Shown: positions 44,587 through 53,114, counted from the stretch's first letter. The stretch: 60,830 nt of DNA from Clostridium beijerinckii HUN142 (GCF_000621745.1 NZ_JHXK01000033.1:1-60830); one strand, 5' to 3'. The notes: generated by a model not told the origin, from the sequence alone. Numbers and translations are program-made.

Positions 44587-45471
44587 ATGAATGAAGTATT
44601 AAAAATAAATGATAACCAACTTGCACACAAAAAGGCTCTTGTTCTCGGAGGTGGCGGAAGTATGGGGATTGGCTGGGAAACAGGCTACTTAGCAGGTCTT
44701 GCTGATGGTGGAATTGATACACGTTTTGCTGATTTGGTTGTAGGCACTTCAGCTGGATCCCAAGTTGGAGCTGTGATTGCCTCAAGAATTTCTTGGGATG
44801 ATATTTGGGAAAAATTAATAAATCTAAAATATCAATCGCAGAAAGAGAGTCCTTCGGGGAATCTTGGTTCGCTGTTTGAAAAATATGATGAAATAGCTGT
44901 TTCCTCCAAGACACCAAAAGAATGGATTGATAGGATAGGAAAGTTGGCCATTGAATCAAAAACCATGGCTGAGAGCGAACAATTATCGCGTATTAGAAAT
45001 ACTATAGGTGACTGTCAATGGGCGGAGGCTTTGCGTATCGTGGCTGTTGATATTGCGACATCTCAAAGAGTTGTTTTGGGATCTAACTCTGGTATTGAAT
45101 TGATTAAAGCTGCATCTGCGAGTTCTTCTCTCCCAGGAGTATGGCCGCCAACTACTATCTGCTCTCGTAAGTATTTAGATGGTGGAGCTCATTCAATGGA
45201 GAACGCTGATATAGCTGAAGGAGCTAGCAAAGTTCTTATTTTATCGGTGGGGCTTCCAGTACAAACCCCGTTTAAGATTGAAGACCAGATTCAAAGTTTG
45301 CAGAAATCTGGTTCTGAAGTCGAATTAGTGAAACCTGACAAAAAAATTTATGAAGCATTACAACAACTTGGCGGAAACCCAGTTGATCCTAGAATACGAC
45401 CTGTAATCGCAGCTTGCGGTCGAGAACAAGGTTATGAAGATGCAAAACGTATTGCCCAATTTTGGGACTAA
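44587..45471 (+). CDS. Patatin-like phospholipase
   Basis: Ser-Asp dyad lipid acyl hydrolase, 294 aa. The oxyanion-hole glycines GGGGSMGIG (21-29), nucleophile GTSAGS (Ser55) and DGG (Asp198) are in place. RBS AAAGGAGAAT. Codon use and base composition look slightly richer in G+C than neighbours, with more CGT and TCG codons, which may mean later acquisition. Single gene; natural substrate unknown. Confidence 0.88.
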   Translation: MNEVLKINDNQLAHKKALVLGGGGSMGIGWETGYLAGLADGGIDTRFADLVVGTSAGSQVGAVIASRISWDDIWEKLINLKYQSQKESPSGNLGSLFEKYDEIAVSSKTPKEWIDRIGKLAIESKTMAESEQLSRIRNTIGDCQWAEALRIVAVDIATSQRVVLGSNSGIELIKAASASSSLPGVWPPTTICSRKYLDGGAHSMENADIAEGASKVLILSVGLPVQTPFKIEDQIQSLQKSGSEVELVKPDKKIYEALQQLGGNPVDPRIRPVIAACGREQGYEDAKRIAQFWD

Positions 45472-45588
45472 TCATAGGTTTACTTAAGTTATTGATTATT
45501 GAGTTTATACATTCCTAGAATGGAATTGATTATATAAATTTAATAAAGTGGAATATATTTGAAATGTAATATCCACTCTACACTTTTA

Positions 45589-45885
45589 CTATTTTATCAT
45601 GTCACATTTTCCAGTGAGTTTGCTAATTGTCTTCTTTGCACCAACTAATGCTATTCCAAGGTATTTCGTATCTTCTGAGGTTATACTTCGTGTAATAGAT
45701 AGAAATTCTTTATAACTTTTTGTCTGCTGACCTTCAACAGGGAAATCTATAACATCGCAGCCTTTTTCTAATGCAGCTTTAAGAAGTACTTTTAAATCTT
45801 CTTGATTTGTGCACAACATAGGAATTCCTGTAGGAATTAAGCCAGGATGTATTTCGCCTGATGCATCAACTAGTGGTTCTCTTAC
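45589..45885 (-). pseudogene. N-truncated DUF2000-type protein
   Basis: The open reading (99 codons from 45885) reads VREPLVDASGEIHPGLIPTG, then AALEKGCDVIDFPVEGQQT and YLGIALVGAKKTISKLTG, which resembles the C-terminal two thirds of DUF2000 (PTH2-like) proteins. A TAA stop at 45886-45888 precedes, and the first part is missing. The internal ATG at 45819 has no good RBS. Probably a decayed gene. Confidence 0.6.
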
Positions 45886-46330
45886 TTAGAAAGCTAAGGC
45901 TTAACGAAATGAATTATTTGTTAGATTATTAAATTGATAAGAAATTAATGAATAAATATGGAGGAATGTAAATTTTGTAGCACAATAGGGATAGACTATT
46001 TATTTTAGAAAAGATAATCTACCCTTATTATCTTTTGAAATAAAGAATAAATTATGAATTTGAGATTTACATAATGTCTATAATAGGAAGTTTGATTGTA
46101 ATAAAAGCATTTAAATATGATTTAGGATAATGAATGGTGAACGGTATGATAAATAACTTGAACTTTCCTTAAGGTCATTGATATTACTGGTTTTAAGCGA
46201 AGTAATATCAATGATAAAGAAGAATATTCGCTAGTGTGTAGAAACAAGTAAAGTATTCTTATTTTAGGCAAGGTGAGGGAGGAGTAGTACTTCAACACAT
46301 ATAATTTAGTTGATTAAATAACTGGTGTTA
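45886..46330. other. Intergenic region with a perfect 14-bp hairpin
   Basis: TCATTGATATTACT (46175-46188) is perfectly complementary to AGTAATATCAATGA (46201-46214). No T-run follows on either strand, so it is not a normal terminator; an operator or RNA structure is possible. Nothing else is seen. Confidence 0.5.
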
Positions 46331-46660
46331 TTATTTAATATTTAAATAGTACTTCTTAGACCAATTTTGAATTATAGTTAAAGCGGAAATTAAGTCTTCA
46401 CCTTTTTGGGTAAGCGAGTATTCTACTTTTGGTGGAACTTGAGCGTATACAACTTTGTTTATTAAGCCATCAGATTCAAGCTGTTTTAAATTATCAGTTA
46501 GCACTTTAGGACTTACACCTATGGCAGCCCTTTTAAGTTCTAAAAATCTTTTTGAACTTTCATATAAGTTAAATAATATTATGGATTTCCATTTGCCTCT
46601 TATAATTTCAAAGCCTAAATCTAATGGGCAAACATAATTCTTATTATTATGTTCTATCAA
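46331..46660 (-). CDS. HxlR-family transcriptional regulator (1)
   Basis: Winged-helix regulator of 109 aa, TTG start after GGGGGAG. CPLDLGFEIIRGKWKSIILF, VSPKVLTDNLKQLESDGLI and PPKVEYSLTQKG are HxlR signatures. Cys11 before the helix could sense thiol-reactive species, as in YodB/HypR-type members. Its upstream region holds a copy of the TetR-type operator. It is the likely controller, with HxlR 2, of the nearby dehydrogenase and nitroreductase operons. Confidence 0.9.
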   Translation of the reverse strand: MIEHNNKNYVCPLDLGFEIIRGKWKSIILFNLYESSKRFLELKRAAIGVSPKVLTDNLKQLESDGLINKVVYAQVPPKVEYSLTQKGEDLISALTIIQNWSKKYYLNIK

Positions 46661-46747
46661 AACAGTTCTCCCCCTTTTTATATTAGTGAATAAAATATAT
46701 TTAATTTTCTAAATTTAAAATGTTATGTAAGCATATTTTTATAATTC

Positions 46748-46765
46748 TGAATGAATATTCATTTA
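46748..46765. promoter_or_regulatory. TetR-type operator, second copy
   Basis: TGAATGA-ATAT-TCATTTA matches the palindrome at 47401-47418 (TGAATGA-ATAA-TCATTCA) in all but one arm base and the spacer. It lies about 90 bp upstream of the HxlR 1 start and downstream of the tetR stop, so it could place hxlR 1 under TetR control. Confidence 0.6.
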
Positions 46766-46822
46766 CAGGCTTTCAATAAAAAAACTCAATAACTTTTATA
46801 AATATTGAATTTCTTTAAGTAT

Positions 46823-47380
46823 CTATTTTTTTATGCCAATCCAAAATAAATGAAAAACTTCTTCTATGATTTTTTCATCTATATTTAAAATATCAGAATT
46901 ATGCATTCTAAATAGTTGATTCACAGTACCGAGCATAGTAGTTATTACAGTTTCATAAGAAATATTTCTGATAACACCAGATATAATAGCTCTTTTATAT
47001 AAATCTCTCAATTCAGCGCATTTTTCAAGTTTATCTTTGATTAACACCTTATTTGCACTTGGAGAGGTAAGGTATTGTTCTATGTATTTAGCTTCTGCCG
47101 GATTATTAATAAGATATTTAACCATGTTTGTCCATTTTAAGTGATATTCATCTTCTACGCTAATGCCTTCATACATGCCATTTACAATAGCATTATTATA
47201 ATCTGCTTTTACATAAATATATAATTCATCAAAAATATCTTCTTTATTTTTAAAATACAAATAAATTGTTCCAGCAGCAACACCTGAATCCTTTGATATC
47301 ATAGATACAGGGGTTCCATGGAATCCATTTTCAGTTATAAGTTTTAACGCACTTTTCAAAATTAAAGCTTTTTTATCCAT
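46823..47380 (-). CDS. TetR/AcrR-family transcriptional regulator
   Basis: Repressor of 185 aa. N-terminal HTH: ALKLITENGFHGTPVSMISK, then GVAAGTIYLYFKNKEDIF. The remaining 130 residues form the helical ligand-binding domain. RBS AAAGGAGG. A perfect palindrome just upstream (47401-47418) suggests autorepression. Divergent from the tautomerase-dehydrogenase operon. Confidence 0.9.
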   Translation of the reverse strand: MDKKALILKSALKLITENGFHGTPVSMISKDSGVAAGTIYLYFKNKEDIFDELYIYVKADYNNAIVNGMYEGISVEDEYHLKWTNMVKYLINNPAEAKYIEQYLTSPSANKVLIKDKLEKCAELRDLYKRAIISGVIRNISYETVITTMLGTVNQLFRMHNSDILNIDEKIIEEVFHLFWIGIKK

Positions 47381-47400
47381 TTAATTAAAGGACCTCCTTT

Positions 47401-47418
47401 TGAATGAATAATCATTCA
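47401..47418. promoter_or_regulatory. TetR-type operator upstream of tetR
   Basis: TGAATGA-ATAA-TCATTCA is a perfect 7-bp inverted repeat, 20 bp before the tetR start codon. Length and form fit a TetR dimer site; a second copy is at 46748. Confidence 0.7.
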
Positions 47419-47458
47419 TACGGTAATAATAAAATATTATTTATTTAATGTCAACACT

Positions 47459-47605
47459 TACTTTTATGTAACCATATATGAAATTTCTGACCTTTAAATT
47501 GTGGTTTTGGCACATAACAAAAAAGTTTATATACATTTAATATCGTATAACTAAAGGTTACCTCTAGGAAACTTTATTACATAAAAGTGCATACTTGTTT
47601 GTTAT
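47459..47605 (+). promoter_or_regulatory. HxlR-type control elements of the tautomerase-dehydrogenase operon
   Basis: ACTTTTATGTAA (47459-47470) and TTACATAAAAGT (47577-47588) are perfect inverted copies 106 bp apart. The second continues GCATACTTGTTTGTTAT, nearly identical to the promoter of the nitroreductase operon (50014-50042), where the two arms are only 6 bp apart. Shared regulation by an HxlR protein is inferred. Confidence 0.6.
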
Positions 47606-47698
47606 TGGATAATTATATACACTATGTGTGTAAATCGATTTACCAATATTAATGGATTAAACCATATAAATTAATCCAATAAAAGGAGGTTGAGACTT

Positions 47699-47899
47699 AT
47701 GCCTATAATAAAAATTGATATAACACCACAAACAAAAGAAATGAAAGAAAAGATGATAAAAAAGGTAACTGATGAATTAAGTGAGCTTATTCAAATTCCT
47801 AAAGAGTTCTTTAGGATAATTATTAATGAAGTAGAACCTGAGAACTTTGGACTTGCTGGGGAAACATTATTAAAATATATGGGAGAAGGAGATAAATAA
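47699..47899 (+). CDS. 4-oxalocrotonate tautomerase-family protein
   Basis: Small tautomerase-superfamily protein of 66 aa with the catalytic Pro directly after Met (MPIIKIDITPQTKEMKEKMI). AAAGGAGG lies 9 nt before the ATG at 47699; the TTG at 47690 is rejected because Pro must be N-terminal. Its stop overlaps the next ATG (TAATG), so the pair is coupled. Members act on keto/enol or unsaturated carbonyl substrates; the real substrate is unknown. Confidence 0.85.
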   Translation: MPIIKIDITPQTKEMKEKMIKKVTDELSELIQIPKEFFRIIINEVEPENFGLAGETLLKYMGEGDK

Positions 47900-49050
47900 T
47901 GAGTTATTCTATGTTTAAAATACCAAATACTATTGTTTCAGGACAAGGATCTATGGAGTATCTTTCTGAAATACAAGGGAAGAAGGCAATGATTGTAACT
48001 GGTGGTTCTTCCATGAGGAAATTTGGTTTTATTGAAAAGGCAGAAAAGTATCTAAATGAATCAGGTATTGAAGTTAAAGTTATAGATTACGTAGAGCCGA
48101 ATCCAACAGTTGATATAATTATTAGAGGCTCAAAAGACATGTTGGAGTTTGAGCCAGACTGGATCATTGCTATAGGAGGAGGATCATCTCTAGATGCAGC
48201 TAAAGGTATGTGGGCATTTTATGAATATCCTGAATTAGAATTCCAAAATATAATTAAACCAAATTCAATTCCTACACTAAGAAACAAAGCAAGATTTGTT
48301 GCAATTCCATCTACGAGTGGAACAGCATCAGAAATTACAGGGTGCTTTGTGGCAACAGATACTAAGACTCATGCAAAGTATCCAATTGTATCTTCAGAGA
48401 TAATACCTGATATTGCAATAGTTGATTCAGATCTTCCAGCTAAAATGCCAAAGAATGCTACTGCTTATACAGGTATGGATGTATTGTCACATGCTTTAGA
48501 AGCCTATGTTTCAAATGTTGCTAATATGCTAACAGATCCATTAGCTATTGAAGCAGTTAAATTAGTATTTAAATGGCTTCCTAAAGCTTATGAAAACGGA
48601 CAAGATATGGAAGCTAGAGAAGCGATGCATAATGCATCTAATATTGCTGGATGGGCATTTGGTAATGTATCTCTAGGTATTGTTCACAGTTTAGCACATA
48701 GTATAGGAGGACAGTTTGGAATAACTCATGGTTTAGCAAATGCCATTTTACTTCCTTCTGTTATCGAATATAACAGAAAGGGTACAAATAAGTATGCGCT
48801 AATAGAAAGGAGCTTAGGCATTGAAAACTTATCTGATTATATAAGAGAAGTGAATAAAACTTTAGGAATTCCAGATTCATTTAACAAATTGACTGATACT
48901 GAAATAAGTGAAGATAAATTCAATGCTGTATTAAAAGAAATGTCTCAAAATGCTTTTGATGATGTATGTACTGCTACAAATCCAAGAGCAACTAGTACAG
49001 AGGACTTGGAAGAACTTTATAAGATAGCTTTTTATGGATTAAGAAAGTAA
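47899..49050 (+). CDS. Iron-containing alcohol dehydrogenase (butanol-dehydrogenase-like)
   Basis: Family III NAD(P)-dependent dehydrogenase, 383 aa, reducing aldehydes to alcohols. GGGSSLDAAKGMW binds the cofactor, IPSTSGTASEITG follows, and metal ligands lie in YTGMDVLSHALEAYVS and in the HSLAHSIGGQFGITHG segment (Asp plus three His). Normal length. Coupled to the tautomerase and placed among HxlR/TetR regulators and a nitroreductase, it is more likely part of a response to reactive aldehydes or quinones than of bulk solvent formation; that is inference. Confidence 0.92.
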   Translation: MSYSMFKIPNTIVSGQGSMEYLSEIQGKKAMIVTGGSSMRKFGFIEKAEKYLNESGIEVKVIDYVEPNPTVDIIIRGSKDMLEFEPDWIIAIGGGSSLDAAKGMWAFYEYPELEFQNIIKPNSIPTLRNKARFVAIPSTSGTASEITGCFVATDTKTHAKYPIVSSEIIPDIAIVDSDLPAKMPKNATAYTGMDVLSHALEAYVSNVANMLTDPLAIEAVKLVFKWLPKAYENGQDMEAREAMHNASNIAGWAFGNVSLGIVHSLAHSIGGQFGITHGLANAILLPSVIEYNRKGTNKYALIERSLGIENLSDYIREVNKTLGIPDSFNKLTDTEISEDKFNAVLKEMSQNAFDDVCTATNPRATSTEDLEELYKIAFYGLRK

Positions 49051-49062
49051 CAATCATATTAC

Positions 49063-49096
49063 AAAAAAGAGAAAGAGTAAAATCTTTCTCTTTTTA
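49063..49096 (+). terminator. Intrinsic terminator after the alcohol dehydrogenase
   Basis: AAAAAGAGAAAGA pairs with TCTTTCTCTTTTT. Confidence 0.88.
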
Positions 49097-49530
49097 AATA
49101 GAAAACTAAATAAACTTGATTTACTAGAAAGGATATTTTAAACAAATTTTAATTTAAACTAGAATTAACTATATGGTATAAGGATGGAACGTGAATTTTT
49201 AATAGAGCCATGTTAGCTTATTATATCTGGTTCAATTGGTTCTTGCTGATTTCTTGATCTAAATATCATATAGTTATTTTTAAAGTAAAACTTATTAATG
49301 AGCTGGTGTAACTTTATGCCTTTAAAATTATACGTTTTCTCGCAAGAGATTCTGATAAAATATAAATTAAAAGCTTAATAGACTGATTAAAAGCCTTAGC
49401 ATCAATTTGATTTTTATGAAAAGATATTGTTAACACAGAGCGAATTAAGCCTACCAAAGTGTTAAATTATGGCACATTTTGTAGGCTATTCTTATCTTTG
49501 AAATCAGAGTTTAATGAATTGGGAAATATA
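49097..49530. other. Intergenic region with one hairpin
   Basis: AGCCTAC...GTAGGCT (49448-49487) forms a hairpin downstream of the minus-strand HxlR 2 gene and may end its transcript; the T-run is weak. Nothing else is recognised. Confidence 0.45.
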
Positions 49531-49869
49531 TTATTCAACCATTACATCATTTTGGAAGGTTTCTATTGCCCATTGCTGAATCATTTCTAAGCCAGGGAAA
49601 ATTTTCTTCCCTCTTTCAGTGAGAAAATACTCCACGCGTGGAGGAATTTCTGCAAAAACTTTTTTTTCAATAAGTTTATCTGCTTCTAGTTCGTTTAGCT
49701 TTTCAGTTAATACTTTGGCACTAATGTCACCTGTAAATCTTTGTAGCTCTAGAAATCTTTTAGGGCCTTCATTTAAATTACATAGAATAACTGCTTTCCA
49801 TTTTCCCCTTATTAGTTCAAAGGCTAAATCTAAATAACAAACAAATTTTTTGTCATTATAACTTATCAT
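49531..49869 (-). CDS. HxlR-family transcriptional regulator (2)
   Basis: A 112-aa winged-helix regulator. CYLDLAFELIRGKWKAVILC, ISAKVLTEKLNELEADKLIE and PPRVEYFLTERGKKIFPGL are family motifs. Cys11 is in the same place as in HxlR 1, and the two are clear paralogues. RBS AAGGAGAAA. Divergent from the DUF1450-nitroreductase operon, whose intergenic region carries a perfect palindrome, so it most likely represses that operon. Confidence 0.92.
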   Translation of the reverse strand: MISYNDKKFVCYLDLAFELIRGKWKAVILCNLNEGPKRFLELQRFTGDISAKVLTEKLNELEADKLIEKKVFAEIPPRVEYFLTERGKKIFPGLEMIQQWAIETFQNDVMVE

Positions 49870-49995
49870 AGTTTCTCCTTATTAAATATAATTTTTAGAT
49901 AGTAATAGTATATCAAAACTAAAGTTAAATTCAAATTGGTCTATTAAGATTAAATAAATTTATTGTTAACAAAGTTTTTATTAAACTAATTACTT

Positions 49996-50042
49996 ACTTT
50001 TAGGTAACTTCAATTACCTAAAAGTGCATACTTGTGTGTTAT
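49996..50042 (+). promoter_or_regulatory. HxlR-type operator/promoter of the nitroreductase operon
   Basis: ACTTTTAGGTAA (49996-50007), spacer CTTCAA, TTACCTAAAAGT (50014-50025) is a perfect 12-bp palindrome. It continues into GCATACTTGTGTGTTAT, shared with the dehydrogenase operon upstream region. AAGT-GCAT-ACTT inside it is itself palindromic. Confidence 0.75.
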
Positions 50043-50091
50043 ATATTTGTAATGTAAACTAAGGGCATTAAGATTTTAGGAGGAATAGAAA

Positions 50092-50289
50092 ATGATAAAA
50101 GTTTGTCCAAATTGTTCAGGAGTAGATGTTGAACTATTAAAAAACAATGTACTAGAAGAAAATTTATATTTAGGCTGTATAGGCTTATGTGGCCAAAATA
50201 AGGGAAAAAGCTTTGGCTATATCAATGACGAACTAGTTATTAAGGATTCAGCTGAAGAATTTTTAGAAGCTGTAAAGCAGGCAAAATAA
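50092..50289 (+). CDS. DUF1450-like small Cys-motif protein
   Basis: A 65-aa protein beginning MIKVCPNCSGVD with a second motif CIGLCGQNKGKSFGYIN. The four-Cys layout (CxxC ... CxxxC) suggests a metal or Fe-S site, and the pattern resembles DUF1450. RBS AGGAGGAA. First gene of an operon with the nitroreductase, 46 bp apart; an electron-transfer or redox-sensing role with that enzyme is possible. Confidence 0.7.
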   Translation: MIKVCPNCSGVDVELLKNNVLEENLYLGCIGLCGQNKGKSFGYINDELVIKDSAEEFLEAVKQAK

Positions 50290-50335
50290 TTTTATTAATA
50301 TAAATATAAATTTAACATATGGGAGGTCTTTAGAA

Positions 50336-50839
50336 GTGGATTCAATTTTAAATAGAAGAAGTATAAGAAGGTATTGTAAGAGAACAGTTGAGAATGATAA
50401 AATAGAAAAACTTTTAAGGGCTGCAATGCAAGCACCATCGGCAGCAAACCAACGACCTTGGGAGTTCTTAGTAGTTGATGATAAAGATATATTGAAGGAA
50501 TTAGCATGTACAAGCCCTTATTCAGGTATTGTTGCAAATTCAGCAGTAACATTTGTGGTTTTATCAAGAAAAGATGGACTGATATTTCCAGACTTTTCAC
50601 TGCAAGACATGTCAGCAGCTGTAGAAAATCTTCTTTTAAGGGCAGCAGATCTAGGGCTTGGGGCAGTTTGGGTTGGAGTCTCACCTGTTGAAGAGAGAAT
50701 AAAGTATATAACAAACATGTTTAATTTACCTGAAAATATTGAACCCTTTGCGTTAATTCCCGTAGGATATCCAGATGGGCAGAAAAATGAATTTGTAGAT
50801 AGATTTGATGAAACTAGAGTCCATTATAATAGATGGTAA
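50336..50839 (+). CDS. Nitroreductase-family FMN oxidoreductase
   Basis: FMN enzyme of 167 aa with GTG start after GGGAGG. MDSILNRRSIRRYCKRTVEN, AAMQAPSAANQRPWEFLVV and AADLGLGAVWVGV are the FMN-binding signatures. Short, of the typical clostridial nitroreductase A type. Probable substrates are quinones or nitroaromatics with NAD(P)H. Its control region suggests induction through HxlR regulators. Confidence 0.92.
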   Translation: MDSILNRRSIRRYCKRTVENDKIEKLLRAAMQAPSAANQRPWEFLVVDDKDILKELACTSPYSGIVANSAVTFVVLSRKDGLIFPDFSLQDMSAAVENLLLRAADLGLGAVWVGVSPVEERIKYITNMFNLPENIEPFALIPVGYPDGQKNEFVDRFDETRVHYNRW

Positions 50840-50847
50840 AACACTAG

Positions 50848-50884
50848 TAAGAGCCGAAGCACTAGAAGCTGAGGCTCTTATTAC
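50848..50884 (+). terminator. Hairpin after the nitroreductase gene
   Basis: TAAGAGCC pairs with GGCTCTTA across a 17-nt loop; the T-run is short. Confidence 0.6.
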
Positions 50885-50903
50885 TAATTAAAAGGAGGTT
50901 ATT

Positions 50904-51070
50904 ATGTAGTAAAGTTATAGCTCAATATAAGTATCAAGTAAATCCTCAAAATCTTAATATTTTCAGAAATATATTAAAGAAAATAAAATGCAAAATAACG
51001 GATATGGATCTATGGCTAAGATGATGCAATCTATAGACATAGAAAATATGGGCAAATGATGGGGAATTAG
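50904..51070 (+). pseudogene. Degenerate small gene
   Basis: AAAAGGAGG precedes ATG-TAG at 50904. One base removed after the ATG would open a frame reading SKVIAQYKYQVNPQNLNIFR, and a second frame change near 50985 continues QNNGYGSMAKMMQSIDIENM to a stop. Intact translation signals with a broken frame suggest recent decay. I do not recognise the family. Confidence 0.35.
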
Positions 51071-51142
51071 TATAATTGAATTTAAGCATGAGGTAAGACA
51101 AAATTAATGGATATAAATATGAAAATGAAAGGATGATTGAAT

Positions 51143-51310
51143 ATGATGGGAATTTGGGATGGTATGATGATTATAACTATATTTTTAATTGAAGCTGTTA
51201 TATATGTAATTTTTAAGCAAGAGGAAAAAAGTTATGTTAAAGTTTGCAGCGTTAGCGACAATTCATTAAATATATTAAAAGAAAGATTTGTAAGTGAAGA
51301 AATGAGTTAA
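51143..51310 (+). pseudogene. Small membrane protein with truncated SHOCT motif
   Basis: Fifty-five codons encode a membrane helix (MIITIFLIEAVIYVIF) and the start of a SHOCT-type motif (NSLNILKERFVSEEMS). A TAA at 51308-51310 interrupts the usual continuation, and the next codons read EEYLK before another stop, matching where SHOCT normally continues. It could be a functional short form, but a nonsense mutation is more likely. Confidence 0.5.
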
Positions 51311-51507
51311 GAAGAATATTTGAAATAAAAGCCATATTATTACAAAAGCTAAAGAATTTTGGTGTATTTTATTAAAATTAGAATAATAGAGTAAGATGTA
51401 TTGCTCTATGGAATAAAAATATTTGGCATATCTGGTAAAAGGGTAATACTATACAACAGTAGAAATAATATAGAGTTATCTAGCTACCTTTATATTATTT
51501 TAGCGTA

Positions 51508-52517
51508 TTAAATACAAGTATTAACTTCATTAGCAATCTTAAAAAGTATTTTATAATCATCACCAAAGGTACTTAATGAATTAGAGTTCTCATATAGTTT
51601 TGAAAATAACATATACCTTAAAGTAATACATTCTAAGTTTCTAAATGATGGTCGATTTAATTGAGCAATTATTTCTTTTTCGCGTGAGTCAGGGGCAACT
51701 AGGAAAAAGTTATATTGTTTAGAGCGTAGTGATGATGCTAAGTCAACTAAACGCAATATTCCTGAATATATGGAGGTGCTTTTTTCTACTTCAATACGGT
51801 GTTTATTTAATGCTTTTTCTAATTTATTTTGCTCAAAGTTTAGTGAAGTTTCCCAATTCTCACTTAAAGAAATTTTTCCGGTACCTACATCAAATAATAA
51901 ACCTGAAATAGCACCTAAGTCTTTTGATAATAAAGGATTTAGTTCTTCATTAGTTTTTATAATTACTTCTCTCATATGTAAATAATCAGTCCAAGAGCCG
52001 GGTTTCTTTTTATCAGAAAAAACAGCATTAAATCCATTTACCATGGCAGTATTAAAAGGAGGCATTAGCGTAGGATGCAAGAAATAAAGTATATTTGCTA
52101 CGGCTGGACCTAAGCCTTTTATCTTATAACTATCTAATTTTATAATTTCTTTTATTAACTTGTCCTCATTATTAGCTGACAAACAAGATTCTAAAAATTG
52201 ACCAAAAATCTTCTTGTTTTCTTCATTTTCATAAATATCAGGTATTCTAAGTTTAGGTTTCCAAAAAAAGGGTGTGCCGCACCTTCAAAAACTTGCTTTT
52301 GTTCCGTTATGCACTTAAGGACAAATTCTAATGGAGAACCTTTAAAGTCATTTCCGAAACAATTAGTTTTAATAGAATTAATGATATCTATTACTCCACG
52401 TCTTATTGATCTAAATGCTTTAAGTCTAGTTTCGTTATACGTGAGCCATGTGTTATAAACAGATTCTGAATCATTTTTATATTGATTAACGAGTTTAATC
52501 ATATTTGAATTATCCAT
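51508..52517 (-). pseudogene. Restriction-endonuclease-like gene with single-base frameshift
   Basis: Two frames, 52517-52191 and 52182-51508, join if one T is added to a run of seven T on the minus strand (52263-52269). The fused reading would continue [17 protein letters not shown] through [18 protein letters not shown]. The product of about 335 aa has a helix-hairpin-helix-like [15 protein letters not shown] and a C-terminal [20 protein letters not shown] followed by [19 protein letters not shown], a pattern seen in restriction-endonuclease-like proteins. No methyltransferase is adjacent. Start chosen at 52517 after GGAGGC. The homopolymer site could be phase-variable, mutational or a sequencing error. 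Confidence 0.55.
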
Positions 52518-52630
52518 GAGCATGCCTCCATAATATGTTTTTATAGTATTTAGGATAGCATACAATAGCAAAAATATATATAATATGTAAACTGAGAAAA
52601 ATAATTTAATTTAGATGAATAACCGTTTAA

Positions 52631-52820
52631 AGGAGCAGGTACTATTATCGTAGTTGGGCGTAATGAAGTTAAAGGCCTTACAACTGCAGCTGGTCTTTGG
52701 GCATGTGCATGTATGGGACTTGCCATTGGAATTGGCTTTTATGAAGGGGCTATTATATCATGCTTTTTTTAATAGGTGTATTAACAGTACTTCATAAAGC
52801 AGATTTACATTATAGAGCTC
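52631..52820 (+). pseudogene. Stray 190-bp fragment of the mgtC-like gene
   Basis: Nearly identical to 40373-40563 within the MgtC coding region (only a few substitutions and a 1-bp loss near the T-run at 52764-52770). No start, no RBS, and the frame is broken. The match ends exactly where an integrase-like fragment begins, at GAGCTC. Confidence 0.9.
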
Positions 52821-52923
52821 TATAAGATGTTTCAGTTTTTAATTTTCCTAATTTCCATCCCAATTTACCTTTTATTAATGCCTTATCAAAAGTGATTTCT
52901 TTATTATCAAAGTCAATATTACT
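52821..52923 (-). pseudogene. Fragment of a tyrosine recombinase (integrase) catalytic region
   Basis: Minus-strand reading SNIDFDNKEITFDKALIKGK, ending KLKTETSYR, matches the segment before the first catalytic region in phage/Tn integrases (usually DIDF...I.I.K...PKT.SS.R). Only about 34 codons remain. The rest of the 52924-53114 gap is AT-rich, with TATAAT at 53051-53056 as probable promoter of the next gene. Confidence 0.6.
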
Positions 52924-53114
52924 CTTTCATAAATTAATTAATGAAAAAGCGAAGAGTAGTGATATTACTATTTTGCTACGAATGAATAGGAAAATATATA
53001 ATTCGAAATAATTATAAATGATCTAAACAATAAGATATTTATAATTCATGCTATAATAGTAAATTATGATTAAAAGGTATGTAACTTTAGTATAGAAAGG
53101 AAAAATATATTTCA

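Noticed and set aside
46175..46214. Perfect 14-bp hairpin as a terminator of HxlR 1
   Set aside because: No T-run on either strand and more than 100 bp from the gene end; kept only as an unexplained inverted repeat.
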